Below the pieces are notes generated by a model. That model saw only the letters and a program-made list of their open reading frames with translations. It made no database searches and was not told the DNA's origin. DNA of 64,000 nucleotides from Ferruginibacter sp050611725 (lineage in GTDB: Bacteria > Bacteroidota > Bacteroidia > Chitinophagales > Chitinophagaceae), in assembly GCF_050611725.1 (NCBI RefSeq), contig NZ_JBODJB010000001.1:930001-994000 (forward strand), written 5' to 3'. Shown one piece after another: positions 1 through 7,531 of the stretch. Position numbers and translations under genes: made by a program. Position 1 is the stretch's first letter; each line of letters opens with the position of its first letter.

Positions 1-579
1 ACAACACCTCAATTGGTTATCTCTGATATTTATTATGATCATAAACCTTTAGGGCTTGCGCTGATCGACATTTGCAAAACATACAATACTCCACTCATCT
101 TAATTACAGCCGATACCAGGTTTGATACTTATAATCTGGCCAGCCAACACGATAAGGTGACCTATCTGGTAAAACCATTTCATCATTTTACTTTAAAGAC
201 CTGTATTGATATGCTGTTAACGCAGGTTAGTACGCAGGCATCTGCTGACGACAAATTCTATTTTGTAAAGGATTATACCAATCATAAAGTAAAGCTGAAC
301 TATAAAGATATTATGTTCCTTGAGTCTGACGGGAACGCCTGTCATATACATTGTATGAAAGATAAATACCTCATGCGAATGAGTTTAGCCAAATTAGGTG
401 CTGAGTTAGACGATCGTTTTGTACAGGTGCATAAAAGTTACATAGTGAACAGAGATAATGTAAGTAAAATTTCCGCGGCTCATTTGCAAGTTGCCACACA
501 TGAGATACCGATCGGAAGAAAATATAAAGGAGAGATCGTAAAATTATATCCTGGTGTAGTACACCATGGTACAAGCTAA
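1..579 (+). CDS. LytTR-family response regulator, 5' end cut off by the window
   Basis: The frame is open from base 1, so the true start lies outside the window; 192 residues are visible. The first 70 or so are the second half of a receiver domain: the likely phospho-acceptor Asp in LVISDI, the Thr of LITADT and the Lys of LVKPF. From about residue 80 a LytTR DNA-binding domain follows (YKDIMFLESDGN, then DRFVQVHKSYIVNRDNV and IPIGRKYK). Known LytTR regulators bind direct repeats upstream of target genes. A histidine kinase starts 15 nt downstream on the same strand, so the two probably form a two-component pair. The domain call is secure; the target genes are unknown. Confidence 0.93.
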   Translation, partial: TTPQLVISDIYYDHKPLGLALIDICKTYNTPLILITADTRFDTYNLASQHDKVTYLVKPFHHFTLKTCIDMLLTQVSTQASADDKFYFVKDYTNHKVKLNYKDIMFLESDGNACHIHCMKDKYLMRMSLAKLGAELDDRFVQVHKSYIVNRDNVSKISAAHLQVATHEIPIGRKYKGEIVKLYPGVVHHGTS

Positions 580-594
580 TATAAACAACATAGT

Positions 595-1962
595 ATGAAA
601 GGAAGATTACACATCGGTGTGATGAAAGGCATTGAAAAATTTGCTCAACTCGGAGTAGATGATTCAATGGACTTTGTTGTGCAAAAAAGGATCCGAACCA
701 TTAATCTAAGCATATTCATTTGTCTTCCGCTTATTTCAGTTTACTGGGCATTAAGCTATTTTTCCAAACACGTTCTGCTCGCAGACTTCTATCTCTTTCT
801 TATTGTTACACTTATATTTATGCTATGGTGTAATTATCTTAAAAAAGGGGAGTCTTACCGTATTGGTACATTGGTAGTGTTGGTATTGTCAATGTCTGTG
901 GCCGGAATATTGTTTAATAACGGTCAGGAGTACTATGTTTTATTAATATCGCTTTTGTCTATTCTTTTTTATGACCTCCGGAAAAAGCAATTATATCTGA
1001 GCATATTTTATGCTGTTTCATTTGTAAGCGTTGAAATCATATCAGCTTTTACAAACCCTGTTGAACAAGCCCCGGGATATATTAAAGTGGTTAATATGAT
1101 CGTTGTGCTTTCGATCCTGCTATACTTTTTATACGATATCAAAAAAGTCTATATTGAATTTCTAAAGGAAAACATAGAAGAGAAAAGGTTGTTACAGGAG
1201 TCTAATAAACTTTTGGTGCAGCAAGCGGTTTCACTCGAAATAAAAAATAAGAATATTCAGGATCTGAAGAATAAAAATGAAGAACTTACTTCTGTCATTT
1301 ATCATCAGTTGCGTTCTCCCATTGCTGCATTTGCCGATATTTTGACACAATACCTTGAATCATCAATTTATACAAAAGAAGAGTTCAGAGAAATGTCTGA
1401 ATTGGTTCATAAAAAAGTAACAGGCACATTAAGTGTGGTTGACAATATGCTTAAATGGAGTAGAGAGGGAGTGGACGGATCAAAATCAAAAGATATGCTT
1501 TGCGATGTAAGCGATGTTATTCAAAAAGTGCTGATACAATTTCAGTCGCAGGTAGAGAAAAAAAATTTAAAAATACTTTTTTCTAAACCATTAAAAAGAT
1601 ATTCCAATGCTGATGAAGAGCACGTTTTGATAATACTGCAGAATGTTTTATCAAATGCGGTTAAGTTCAGCCCGCCGAATGAAGAAATTAAAATAGAAGT
1701 TACTTATTTGCCGGATGCCTGTCAGGTACTTGTAAGTAATAAAGGAACGGGGATCAGTGCAGATCGAATAAAAGCACTTTTCTCACATAGGCATATTGTT
1801 TCTGAAAAAGGCACCATGGATGAGACGGGTACAGGTTTTGGATTGAAAATATGCCAGAAGCTTGTTGAAAAAAATCACGGTTCTATTCAAATACTCAGTA
1901 AAGAAAATAGAAATACTACTGTTGTGATTGAATTACCGGTGATGATGCCTAAGGCAGGATGA
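595..1962 (+). CDS. Membrane sensor histidine kinase
   Basis: The 455-residue protein has about six hydrophobic segments between residues 35 and 182, a short coiled coil (about 190-230), then a HisKA domain with phospho-acceptor His237 in HQLRSP and a HATPase domain with the N box (LSNAVKFS) and G2 box (GTGFGL). The sensor part is all membrane with no obvious extracytoplasmic domain. The G1 box reads NKGTG, so the usual adenine-contacting Asp is Asn382 (see findings). It follows a LytTR regulator by 15 nt and is probably co-transcribed with it. ATG codons at 622 and 667 are alternative starts; 595 was kept because it is the first ATG after the upstream stop. Confidence 0.92.
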   Translation: MKGRLHIGVMKGIEKFAQLGVDDSMDFVVQKRIRTINLSIFICLPLISVYWALSYFSKHVLLADFYLFLIVTLIFMLWCNYLKKGESYRIGTLVVLVLSMSVAGILFNNGQEYYVLLISLLSILFYDLRKKQLYLSIFYAVSFVSVEIISAFTNPVEQAPGYIKVVNMIVVLSILLYFLYDIKKVYIEFLKENIEEKRLLQESNKLLVQQAVSLEIKNKNIQDLKNKNEELTSVIYHQLRSPIAAFADILTQYLESSIYTKEEFREMSELVHKKVTGTLSVVDNMLKWSREGVDGSKSKDMLCDVSDVIQKVLIQFQSQVEKKNLKILFSKPLKRYSNADEEHVLIILQNVLSNAVKFSPPNEEIKIEVTYLPDACQVLVSNKGTGISADRIKALFSHRHIVSEKGTMDETGTGFGLKICQKLVEKNHGSIQILSKENRNTTVVIELPVMMPKAG

Positions 1963-2790
1963 TCAAAAAAATCCTTTTACTTCTCTCATATCTCTTTGCA
2001 GCCAGTTATTTGCCGGATAATGAGTATTTCGGTTGATGGTATGAATAGAATATGCTTGTCTTGATTTGCCTGATGTATTGGGCAAACTATAATGAGGTAA
2101 CAAACCATGTAACACAATGCAAGAGCCTTTTTTCACTTCCAACGGAATCATACCTTCCATTTCATAAGGAGTATTATCGAGTATCGCCATTTCTGTTCCG
2201 CCCCCTTCCTTTTTTCTAAACCAACTACGCAGTGGAGTTAGGTGTCCCCCAGGTTTTGCCCATAGACATCCGTTTTCTTTTGTGGCATCTTCTAAAGCAA
2301 ACCAAAAGCCGATGCAACTATCAGGCTCTGTATATAAAAATGTAGAGTCTTGATGCGTATCTACCACACCGCCAATTTTAGCATGCTTAAATATCTGCAT
2401 ACTTTGAATGATCAGATAATCATCCAGCTGAAGATCACTTGCCAGCTTTTTCATTTGAGGTGAACGGGAAAAATTATTGAACACGGGATCAAGATCATGC
2501 AGGCCATGTCCGATCTTATTAAGCGAATGAAACAGATCGCCTTTTAATTTGCCTTTATCATCAAAAGCATCTTTTTCAAAAAAGAAAGAAATTTTATCTC
2601 CGGAATTTATAAAATAATCGTCGCTTGTTTTTGCCTGATCGGTAGTTTGAAAAACCGAAGGGTGCCCATCGAAGTTAAAATTTCTTGCCAGTTCTTCACC
2701 ACGTTGCATGAGTGCATCGCATTCTGCAGCAGTATTGAAGTTGTCGAGAACAAGGTAGCCATTGGTTTGAAATTGTTGGAGGAGTGTCAT
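1963..2790 (-). CDS. Phytanoyl-CoA dioxygenase (PhyH) family Fe(II)/2-oxoglutarate oxygenase
   Basis: The 275-residue protein carries the metal triad expected of PhyH enzymes: His146 and Asp148 in THQDS, a distal His (His233 in LPHYS) and a 2-oxoglutarate-binding Arg (Arg244 in SRQAY). The motif THQDSTFLYTEP and the region GFWFALEDATKENGCLW look like the PHYHD1-type subgroup. The family hydroxylates varied substrates, so the substrate cannot be named. The gene is the last of three same-strand genes after two small peptide genes; a 10-bp hairpin lies between them and just before its ATG. It has a near-consensus -7 of its own (complement of 2822-2829). Confidence 0.9.
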   Translation of the reverse strand: MTLLQQFQTNGYLVLDNFNTAAECDALMQRGEELARNFNFDGHPSVFQTTDQAKTSDDYFINSGDKISFFFEKDAFDDKGKLKGDLFHSLNKIGHGLHDLDPVFNNFSRSPQMKKLASDLQLDDYLIIQSMQIFKHAKIGGVVDTHQDSTFLYTEPDSCIGFWFALEDATKENGCLWAKPGGHLTPLRSWFRKKEGGGTEMAILDNTPYEMEGMIPLEVKKGSCIVLHGLLPHYSLPNTSGKSRQAYSIHTINRNTHYPANNWLQRDMREVKGFF

Positions 2791-2792
2791 TT

Positions 2793-2833
2793 AAACTATC
2801 TTCTTTAAAATGTTATTGCATTAAAGATAGTTT
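2793..2833. repeat. 10-bp perfect inverted repeat before the PhyH start codon
   Basis: AAACTATCTT (2793-2802) pairs perfectly with AAGATAGTTT (2824-2833) around a 21-nt loop, and an inner TTTAA pairing can extend the stem past a bulge. It lies 2 nt before the PhyH ATG on the minus strand and includes the possible -7 of that gene. It could act as a terminator or attenuator for the upstream small genes, a 5' UTR structure, or a binding palindrome. Confidence 0.7.
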
Positions 2834-2883
2834 TTATTTATTATTTTAGATTGCAGCTCAATATAATAGCTGAAAATATCCGA

Positions 2884-3045
2884 CTACGCTCTATTTCTCC
2901 TGTCAAACATTGTTCTTCCATGCCGATGGATATTCCAAAGATCAGCAGCTGTAAATACTTTTTTAAGATTATTTACAGTTGTTGTAGTTGCAGGATTTGC
3001 TGTTTTGCTAACTACTTTAAGTGGGTTGTTGTGTAAAGTGTTCAT
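2884..3045 (-). CDS. Small peptide B, 53 residues, paralogue of the adjacent gene
   Basis: The ATG at 3045 opens a 53-residue peptide beginning MNTLHNNPLKVVSKT. Its second half (VNNLKKVFTAADLWNIHRHG, then RTMFDRR) is nearly identical to that of the gene just upstream, while the middle is Thr/Ala-rich and variable. There is no signal peptide and the C-terminus is strongly basic. The gap to the upstream paralogue is 38 nt. Conservation of start region, tail and length in both copies, plus a good promoter upstream, argues that it is translated. I do not recognise a characterised family; function unknown. A longer in-frame start at 3093 would overlap the upstream gene and is not shared. Confidence 0.7.
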   Translation of the reverse strand: MNTLHNNPLKVVSKTANPATTTTVNNLKKVFTAADLWNIHRHGRTMFDRRNRA

Positions 3046-3140
3046 TTTGTTGTGTTTTAGTTGTGATGATTTTATTGAATTGTTTAAGCACATCTTCTCC
3101 TGTCAAACATTGTTCTTCCATGACGATGGATATTCCAAAG
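2895..3140. repeat. 46-bp direct repeat, exactly 200 bp apart, within the two small genes
   Basis: Positions 2895-2940 and 3095-3140 are identical except for one base (C at 2923, A at 3123), which is a synonymous Arg codon change. The flanks diverge quickly although they remain alignable. This is the DNA for the conserved peptide tail and marks a tandem duplication or recent gene conversion. Confidence 0.9.
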
Positions 3141-3260
3141 GTTGGCAGAAGTGAATACTGTTTTAAGGTTATTTACTGTTGTTTGATCTGCTGTGTTATT
3201 GATAACTGCAGTTTCTGTTTTACTTGCAACTTTTAATAAGTTGGTGTGTTGAGTGTTCAT
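3084..3260 (-). CDS. Small peptide A, 58 residues, paralogue of the adjacent gene
   Basis: The ATG at 3260 gives a 58-residue peptide beginning MNTQHTNLLKVASKT and ending in VNNLKTVFTSANLWNIHRHG followed by RTMFDRR. It matches its downstream neighbour at both ends and differs in the linker, where it is five residues longer. A consensus Bacteroidota promoter sits 37 nt upstream. The peptide lacks a signal sequence and a Cys-rich core; the tail is rich in Arg and His around a Trp. I have an unverified impression of similar FTxADLWNI-type short orphans in Sphingobacteria and Chitinophagaceae. Function unknown. An extension to 3332 would start inside the promoter and is rejected. Confidence 0.72.
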   Translation of the reverse strand: MNTQHTNLLKVASKTETAVINNTADQTTVNNLKTVFTSANLWNIHRHGRTMFDRRRCA

Positions 3261-3297
3261 TGTTTTAAATTTTAATTGTTTATTTACTTTGATAACA

Positions 3298-3328
3298 CAA
3301 AGATAAAAACATTTTAGTACTATGCAAA
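3298..3328 (-). promoter_or_regulatory. Bacteroidota promoter of the small peptide genes
   Basis: On the minus strand TTTG (complement of 3325-3328) is followed by exactly 19 nt and TATCTTTG (complement of 3298-3305). This matches the TTTG / TAnnTTTG consensus known for the Bacteroidota primary sigma factor. It ends 37 nt before the ATG of small peptide A. Confidence 0.7.
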
Positions 3329-3373
3329 ACAAAGTAGTAGTCTATGTTGTAGTAATATTCATTATTTTATACT

Positions 3374-3421
3374 CGATTTTGTCTATATAATATTGATAAT
3401 CAATACTGTTTATCAAAATCG
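3374..3421. repeat. Nested inverted repeat in the AT-rich gap
   Basis: CGATTTTG (3374-3381) pairs with CAAAATCG (3414-3421). Inside lies the near-palindrome TATTGATAATCAATA (3391-3405). It sits upstream of the small-peptide promoter and could be an operator or a weak structured element. Confidence 0.5.
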
Positions 3422-3561
3422 GTTTATCTAATCAATAATTTTGTTGATTTGATGAACGGCAAAAATAGCCATATGAGTGGTAGTTAACTCTGTAATCAAA
3501 TTGGGGTTTACTCTAAAATCGATAAAAATCATCTTCCAAAATGCTTAAGAAAAGATGGATT

Positions 3562-4884
3562 TTAGTGGTATACCTTTAAAGAATGGTCGGTATTTACCTT
3601 TACAGTGGAGGAAGAAAAGGCTTTTAAGCTTCTGCATTCGGCAGTGGTATTAATAATGGGCAGGTTGGGAACTCCTGAATATATAATAACATTCGTTGTA
3701 CTTGTTGGTACGGAGCCACAACTCCAGTTAGCTGCTGTTGCCCAATCTGTACTTGTTACACCGGTCCAGGCATTGTAATTTTCGCCACAGGTTCTTATCT
3801 CAAAATTTTTCGAACAGGTGATACCGTTATACACTGCCTGAAATGTATATATGCCCGGAGTTGTGGGTAGCTTTTTAGAAGCTCCATAAATCCCGTAGTT
3901 TATAGTAGATGCAAAACTTTGTGTCCATGAAGTACCAAAAACGGAAGCATCCGGGTTTAAAATACTCATTGTTGCTGTGGTACCGCTTGTTGGGTTTCTT
4001 ACAAAAATGTAAAACTTTGCATAGCCCGGAGCTAATCCTGTTCCTTGAAAAGGTGTAACGAAAACACTGCTTTCATTTACCGTTTCAGTTGTTCCACAAA
4101 TAGCCGGCGATGTATAGTCGGTTGTAAAAACAGCAGCTTTTATTACAGTGGGTTCGGTATATGGTTTTTGAGTGACCCATCTGCTGTTTAAACTAACGGT
4201 ATTGCATGTACCGGAAAATGGATCAATATAAGTTGTATTGGTATTGCCTGTCCAAACTTCAAAATGCAGATGAGGTCCGGATGAGCTTCCCGAACTTCCT
4301 ACTACTCCTAAATATTCTCCGGCGACTACGCTTTGTCCGATCGATTTGGTAGTAACCTTGCCCGATTTCATGTGCCAGTATAAAGTATACGAACCATCTG
4401 CATGTCCGAGAATTACATAATTAGCTGTGAGGCCGCTGCCAACTCCTACACAATTTCTGTCGTTCTCACCATCGTGTTTATCTATAATGGTCCCTGCAGC
4501 GGCAGCAATTACTTCTACCTGATTGTTATCCATTTTATAAAAACCAAAAGGGCCGATGGCAATATCAGTTCCTCTATGGCCATTATAGGTAATGGTACCG
4601 CAGTTGTAATCTTTAACCGCAGTTGTGTTATCATGATCTACGTGAGCGCTGATATAATAATAACTGCAGTCGGCAAGATCAGAAGCTGCTTTCAATGGCC
4701 AGTTAAGTAACACGGGAGCTTCGGGTCTTTTTAGTTGCACGGTTGTTGTATTCGCTTTGCAGCGCATTTCAATTGCAGCATATTGATGGGAAGTAATACA
4801 AGAATCATTTGCATTTTGTGCATGGCTTTTAAGTAGATGGATACTTAAAAAAAGTAGCAGTCCAATGGCAGGTTTTATTTTCAT
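3562..4884 (-). CDS. Secreted M23-family metallopeptidase with a short C-terminal surface-type segment
   Basis: The 440-residue protein starts with a signal peptide (residues 1 to about 22, ending SHAQ). An M23 (LytM-like) zinc peptidase domain spans about 90-225, with His103 and Asp107 in GHRGTD, His171, and the HLH pair at 205/207. By family, it would cleave peptidoglycan cross-links or be a degenerate regulator; all expected ligands are present. A middle Cys-containing region (about 240-365) follows, then a WTGxxxxDW...NWxxGxVPT segment typical of Bacteroidota surface proteins. That segment usually continues much further, often to a T9SS tail, but here the protein stops after about 70 residues, so it may be shortened. 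Confidence 0.9.
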   Translation of the reverse strand: MKIKPAIGLLLFLSIHLLKSHAQNANDSCITSHQYAAIEMRCKANTTTVQLKRPEAPVLLNWPLKAASDLADCSYYYISAHVDHDNTTAVKDYNCGTITYNGHRGTDIAIGPFGFYKMDNNQVEVIAAAAGTIIDKHDGENDRNCVGVGSGLTANYVILGHADGSYTLYWHMKSGKVTTKSIGQSVVAGEYLGVVGSSGSSSGPHLHFEVWTGNTNTTYIDPFSGTCNTVSLNSRWVTQKPYTEPTVIKAAVFTTDYTSPAICGTTETVNESSVFVTPFQGTGLAPGYAKFYIFVRNPTSGTTATMSILNPDASVFGTSWTQSFASTINYGIYGASKKLPTTPGIYTFQAVYNGITCSKNFEIRTCGENYNAWTGVTSTDWATAANWSCGSVPTSTTNVIIYSGVPNLPIINTTAECRSLKAFSSSTVKVNTDHSLKVYH

Positions 4885-4962
4885 TCGTTCTGGTTAGAAT
4901 ACTGATGACCTTAGTATTGCTTTCGATGCCTACTAAAGGTAGGGAACTAAATTGAGTTGTTA

Positions 4963-5712
4963 CTATCCCTTGATCTTGTAGATAACATAGGCTGCGGATT
5001 CTTTTAAATATTTATCCCAACTAAGCAGGTTTTCGGGAGAAGGGATGATTCCGTCAAGATGATAGCCTGCATTTCCAACTGTATAATTACAAGGAAACGA
5101 AACGGTTTTTACTCCTGCATTTTTAAAAATAAGCGATGCCCTTGGCATATGGTAGGCAGAAGTAACGAGTAGATACGGAGCTTTCAATCCTGCTGTATCA
5201 AGTAGTTTTTTGGTATTGGCAGCATTTTCAGCCGTGTTGTTAGATTTATCTTCATATAGGATAACGCTATCGGGAATACCCATTTCATGCAATTCTTTAC
5301 GGACCCAATCGCCTTCAGTAAAATCTTTATTTGATCTTTTACCGTTGCCGCCACTGATGAGTATGTGTTGTATTTTTTTTTGTTGATAGAGTTTTACTAT
5401 TTGTATGAATCTGTCAGATGTTGCATTAAAATAACCATTGTTGTTTTCGTCAGGGCTGGCAAATCCTCCTAACAAAATACCACAACTGTAAGTATTGTCT
5501 TTGGACACATCTCTTGGTTTTGGCTGCCACCAGTTTGCATACCAGGTTATAAGCCACATATTGCTAAATATAAGAAATACCAGCAATGCGGTATACTTGC
5601 AAATTTTTTTAACCTTCGGGGACTTAAAAATAAAATATGCAATAATCAGTATTACCAGCCAGTTAATGGGGGATAATATAAATGATAAGATCTGTGAAGC
5701 GATGATATGCAT
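4963..5712 (-). CDS. YdcF/SanA/ElyC-like DUF218 membrane protein
   Basis: Two hydrophobic segments lie near residues 10-30 and 38-58, followed by a DUF218 domain of about 180 residues. Its marks are GILLGG, the LISGGNG turn, NTAENA and VTSAYHMPRA. Members of the family such as SanA and ElyC affect envelope integrity; the biochemical activity is not established. The 249-residue length is normal for ElyC-like proteins. The gene sits between an M23 peptidase and a PfkB kinase on the same strand, with a terminator separating it from the kinase. Confidence 0.88.
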   Translation of the reverse strand: MHIIASQILSFILSPINWLVILIIAYFIFKSPKVKKICKYTALLVFLIFSNMWLITWYANWWQPKPRDVSKDNTYSCGILLGGFASPDENNNGYFNATSDRFIQIVKLYQQKKIQHILISGGNGKRSNKDFTEGDWVRKELHEMGIPDSVILYEDKSNNTAENAANTKKLLDTAGLKAPYLLVTSAYHMPRASLIFKNAGVKTVSFPCNYTVGNAGYHLDGIIPSPENLLSWDKYLKESAAYVIYKIKG

Positions 5713-5751
5713 AATTTTAAATTTTAATGATATCTGAATAGTAGATTAAAA

Positions 5752-5781
5752 AATACCGATAGTTGTTTGGCTATCGGTATT
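5752..5781 (-). terminator. Rho-independent terminator of the PfkB kinase gene
   Basis: A perfect 11-bp stem (AATACCGATAG with CTATCGGTATT) closes an 8-nt loop, and on the minus strand it is followed by a run of T. It lies just after the kinase stop codon at 5806. Confidence 0.85.
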
Positions 5782-5805
5782 GAATATTATTATTTTCGTA
5801 AAGAT

Positions 5806-6729
5806 TTATACAAGGTCTATATCAAAATTCACTAATTGTACAAACTCGTCTATTCTTGAAGCGATGTCTGATTTAGTAATTTCTTTTAGTTTGTTAGGGC
5901 CGAATTTTTCAACACAAAAACTTGCTAAAGCACTACCTACAATGATCGCAGTTTTCATGTTTTCGAAACTGATATCTTTTGTTTTGGCAATGTGACCAAT
6001 GAAGCCGCCTGCAAATGTATCACCAGCCCCAGTTGGATCAAACACTTCTTCTAGAGGCAATGCAGGTGCAAAGAAAACATGATTTTCATGGAATAATAAA
6101 GCGCCATGCTCACCTTTTTTGATGATCAAAAATTTAGGACCCATTCCCATTATTTTTTTTGCAGCTTTCACCAACGAAACTTCTCCGCTTAATTGCCTTG
6201 CTTCACCATCATTCACTAATAACACATCTACTTTTTTCAGCACTTCTTTTAATCCGTCCAAAGCAATATCCATCCAAAAATTCATTGTGTCCAGTACAAT
6301 TAATTTCGGTCTTGTTTTAAGCTGGTTGATAACACTTAATTGAATTTTCGGATCAAGATTACCAAGCATTAAAAATTCTGCACCCTGATAACTATCAGGT
6401 ACTATAGGATTAAAGTCTGCCAATACATTGAGGTCGGTAATCAATGTATCTCTTGAATTCATGTCAAGGTGATATTTTCCACTCCAGAAAAAAGATTTTT
6501 TATCGGCAACGATTTCAACGCCATCTAACTCAACGCCACGTTTTTTAAGGTCATCCATTTCTTCTTTAGGAAAATCATATCCTACAATAGAAATTTGTTG
6601 AATGGGAGTAACAAAATTGCTGGCTGCAAGCGCCACATAAGTAGCTGACCCCCCTATAATTTTATCTACTTTTCCAAATGGTGTTTCAATGGCATCAAAA
6701 GCCATGGTACCTACAGTAATTAAAGACAT
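5806..6729 (-). CDS. PfkB-family carbohydrate/nucleoside kinase
   Basis: The 307-residue ribokinase-fold protein has the N-terminal substrate signature (IIGGSATYVALAASNF) and the C-terminal PfkB motif DPTGAGDTFAGGF, whose Asp is the catalytic base. The family phosphorylates sugars or nucleosides; the sequence alone does not give the substrate. Length and motif spacing are normal. It has its own promoter (complement of 6758-6765) and terminator, so it is probably monocistronic. Confidence 0.92.
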   Translation of the reverse strand: MSLITVGTMAFDAIETPFGKVDKIIGGSATYVALAASNFVTPIQQISIVGYDFPKEEMDDLKKRGVELDGVEIVADKKSFFWSGKYHLDMNSRDTLITDLNVLADFNPIVPDSYQGAEFLMLGNLDPKIQLSVINQLKTRPKLIVLDTMNFWMDIALDGLKEVLKKVDVLLVNDGEARQLSGEVSLVKAAKKIMGMGPKFLIIKKGEHGALLFHENHVFFAPALPLEEVFDPTGAGDTFAGGFIGHIAKTKDISFENMKTAIIVGSALASFCVEKFGPNKLKEITKSDIASRIDEFVQLVNFDIDLV

Positions 6730-6757
6730 AGTTTACTTTTTTAATTTTTTATCGGTG

Positions 6758-6765
6758 CAAAAGTA
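6758..6765 (-). promoter_or_regulatory. -7 element of the PfkB kinase gene
   Basis: The complement reads TACTTTTG, a perfect match to TAnnTTTG, 28 nt before the ATG. No clear -33 TTTG is visible. Confidence 0.55.
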
Positions 6766-6812
6766 ACGGATTATAGGGGCTTTTGGGTAAGTTGCAGTGG
6801 GTTTTTATTATA

Positions 6813-6852
6813 GTTTAGGGGTTTAGTGGGTTTAGAGGTTTAGAAGGTTTAG
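6813..6852. repeat. Five GTTTAG words in the gap between divergent genes
   Basis: GTTTAG occurs at 6813, 6821, 6830, 6838 and 6847, separated by two or three G-rich bases. The same word builds the hairpin at 37562-37626. Further on, 6894-6905 holds a CCCCT/AGGGG mini-palindrome just before the next gene. Confidence 0.75.
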
Positions 6853-6916
6853 TTTAAGCGTTTTTTTGAAAAATTTATAATCTTTAAATAACTCCCCTTT
6901 AGGGGATGGGGGTAAC

Positions 6917-7525
6917 ATGCTTATACAAATACATCCGGAGAATCCGCAGCCAAGGCTTATCAAGCAGGTGGTAGAATGCCTGAAAGACGGGGGTATAATT
7001 GTGTACCCCACCGATACGATCTATGGGTTGGGTTGCGATATTGGCAAACCAAAAGCTATTGAACGGATATGTAAAATAAAAAACATAGATCCTCAAAAGG
7101 CTCAACTTTCATTCATCTGTAATGACTTAAGCCATTTGAGCGACTATACAAAAAGCATTGACACACCGTTGTACAGAATGCTGAAAACATATCTGCCAGG
7201 GCCTTATACTTTTATTTTACCGGCAAGCAAACAAGTGCCTAAAATATTGCAGAGCAAGAAGAGTACTGTTGGTATTCGTGTGCCCGACAACGTTATATGT
7301 CATCATATTTTACGTGAATTAGATAATCCTATACTGAGCGCTTCTTTGCCCGGAGAAATGGTAGAAGAATATACAGACCCCGAGATCATCTGGCAAAAAT
7401 TTGAACATCTGGTCGATTTTGTAATTGACGGCGGGATGGGAGGCATGGTGCCTTCTACCGTTGTGGATTGTACTTCGGATGAATGGTCAATTATCAGACA
7501 GGGGCTAGGTGTATGGGAGGAATAA
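6917..7525 (+). CDS. Sua5/YciO/YrdC-family protein (threonylcarbamoyl-AMP synthase-like)
   Basis: The 202-residue protein contains the YrdC fold from near its N-terminus: GGIIVYPTDTIYGLGCD, the ATP/substrate-binding stretch near KIKNIDPQKAQLSFIC, LPGPYTFIL and VGIRVPD, ending PSTVVDC and RQGLG. The KAQLSF variant points to the YciO-like branch rather than full-length Sua5. True Sua5/TsaC enzymes make threonylcarbamoyl-AMP for the t6A modification of tRNA; for YciO-type members this role is less certain. The start is the ATG directly after a G-rich palindrome. Confidence 0.9.
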   Translation: MLIQIHPENPQPRLIKQVVECLKDGGIIVYPTDTIYGLGCDIGKPKAIERICKIKNIDPQKAQLSFICNDLSHLSDYTKSIDTPLYRMLKTYLPGPYTFILPASKQVPKILQSKKSTVGIRVPDNVICHHILRELDNPILSASLPGEMVEEYTDPEIIWQKFEHLVDFVIDGGMGGMVPSTVVDCTSDEWSIIRQGLGVWEE

Positions 7526-7531
7526 AATATA

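Larger units (their letters stand above)
3261..3561. other. Non-coding gap between small peptide A and the M23 gene
   Basis: No credible reading frame is present in this very AT-rich stretch. It holds the promoter of the small peptide genes (3298-3328) and a nested inverted repeat (3374-3421). I see no RNA gene and no T-run terminator for the M23 gene, whose stop is at 3562. Confidence 0.6.

Noticed and set aside
2851..3236. Plus-strand frames opposite the two small peptide genes
   Set aside because: They are Cys-rich mirror readings of the duplicated minus-strand peptides; the conservation pattern (silent Arg change) and the promoter fit the minus strand.
4402..4710. Plus-strand frame of about 100 codons inside the M23 gene
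   Set aside because: It is the antisense of a well-conserved peptidase domain and shows no features of its own.
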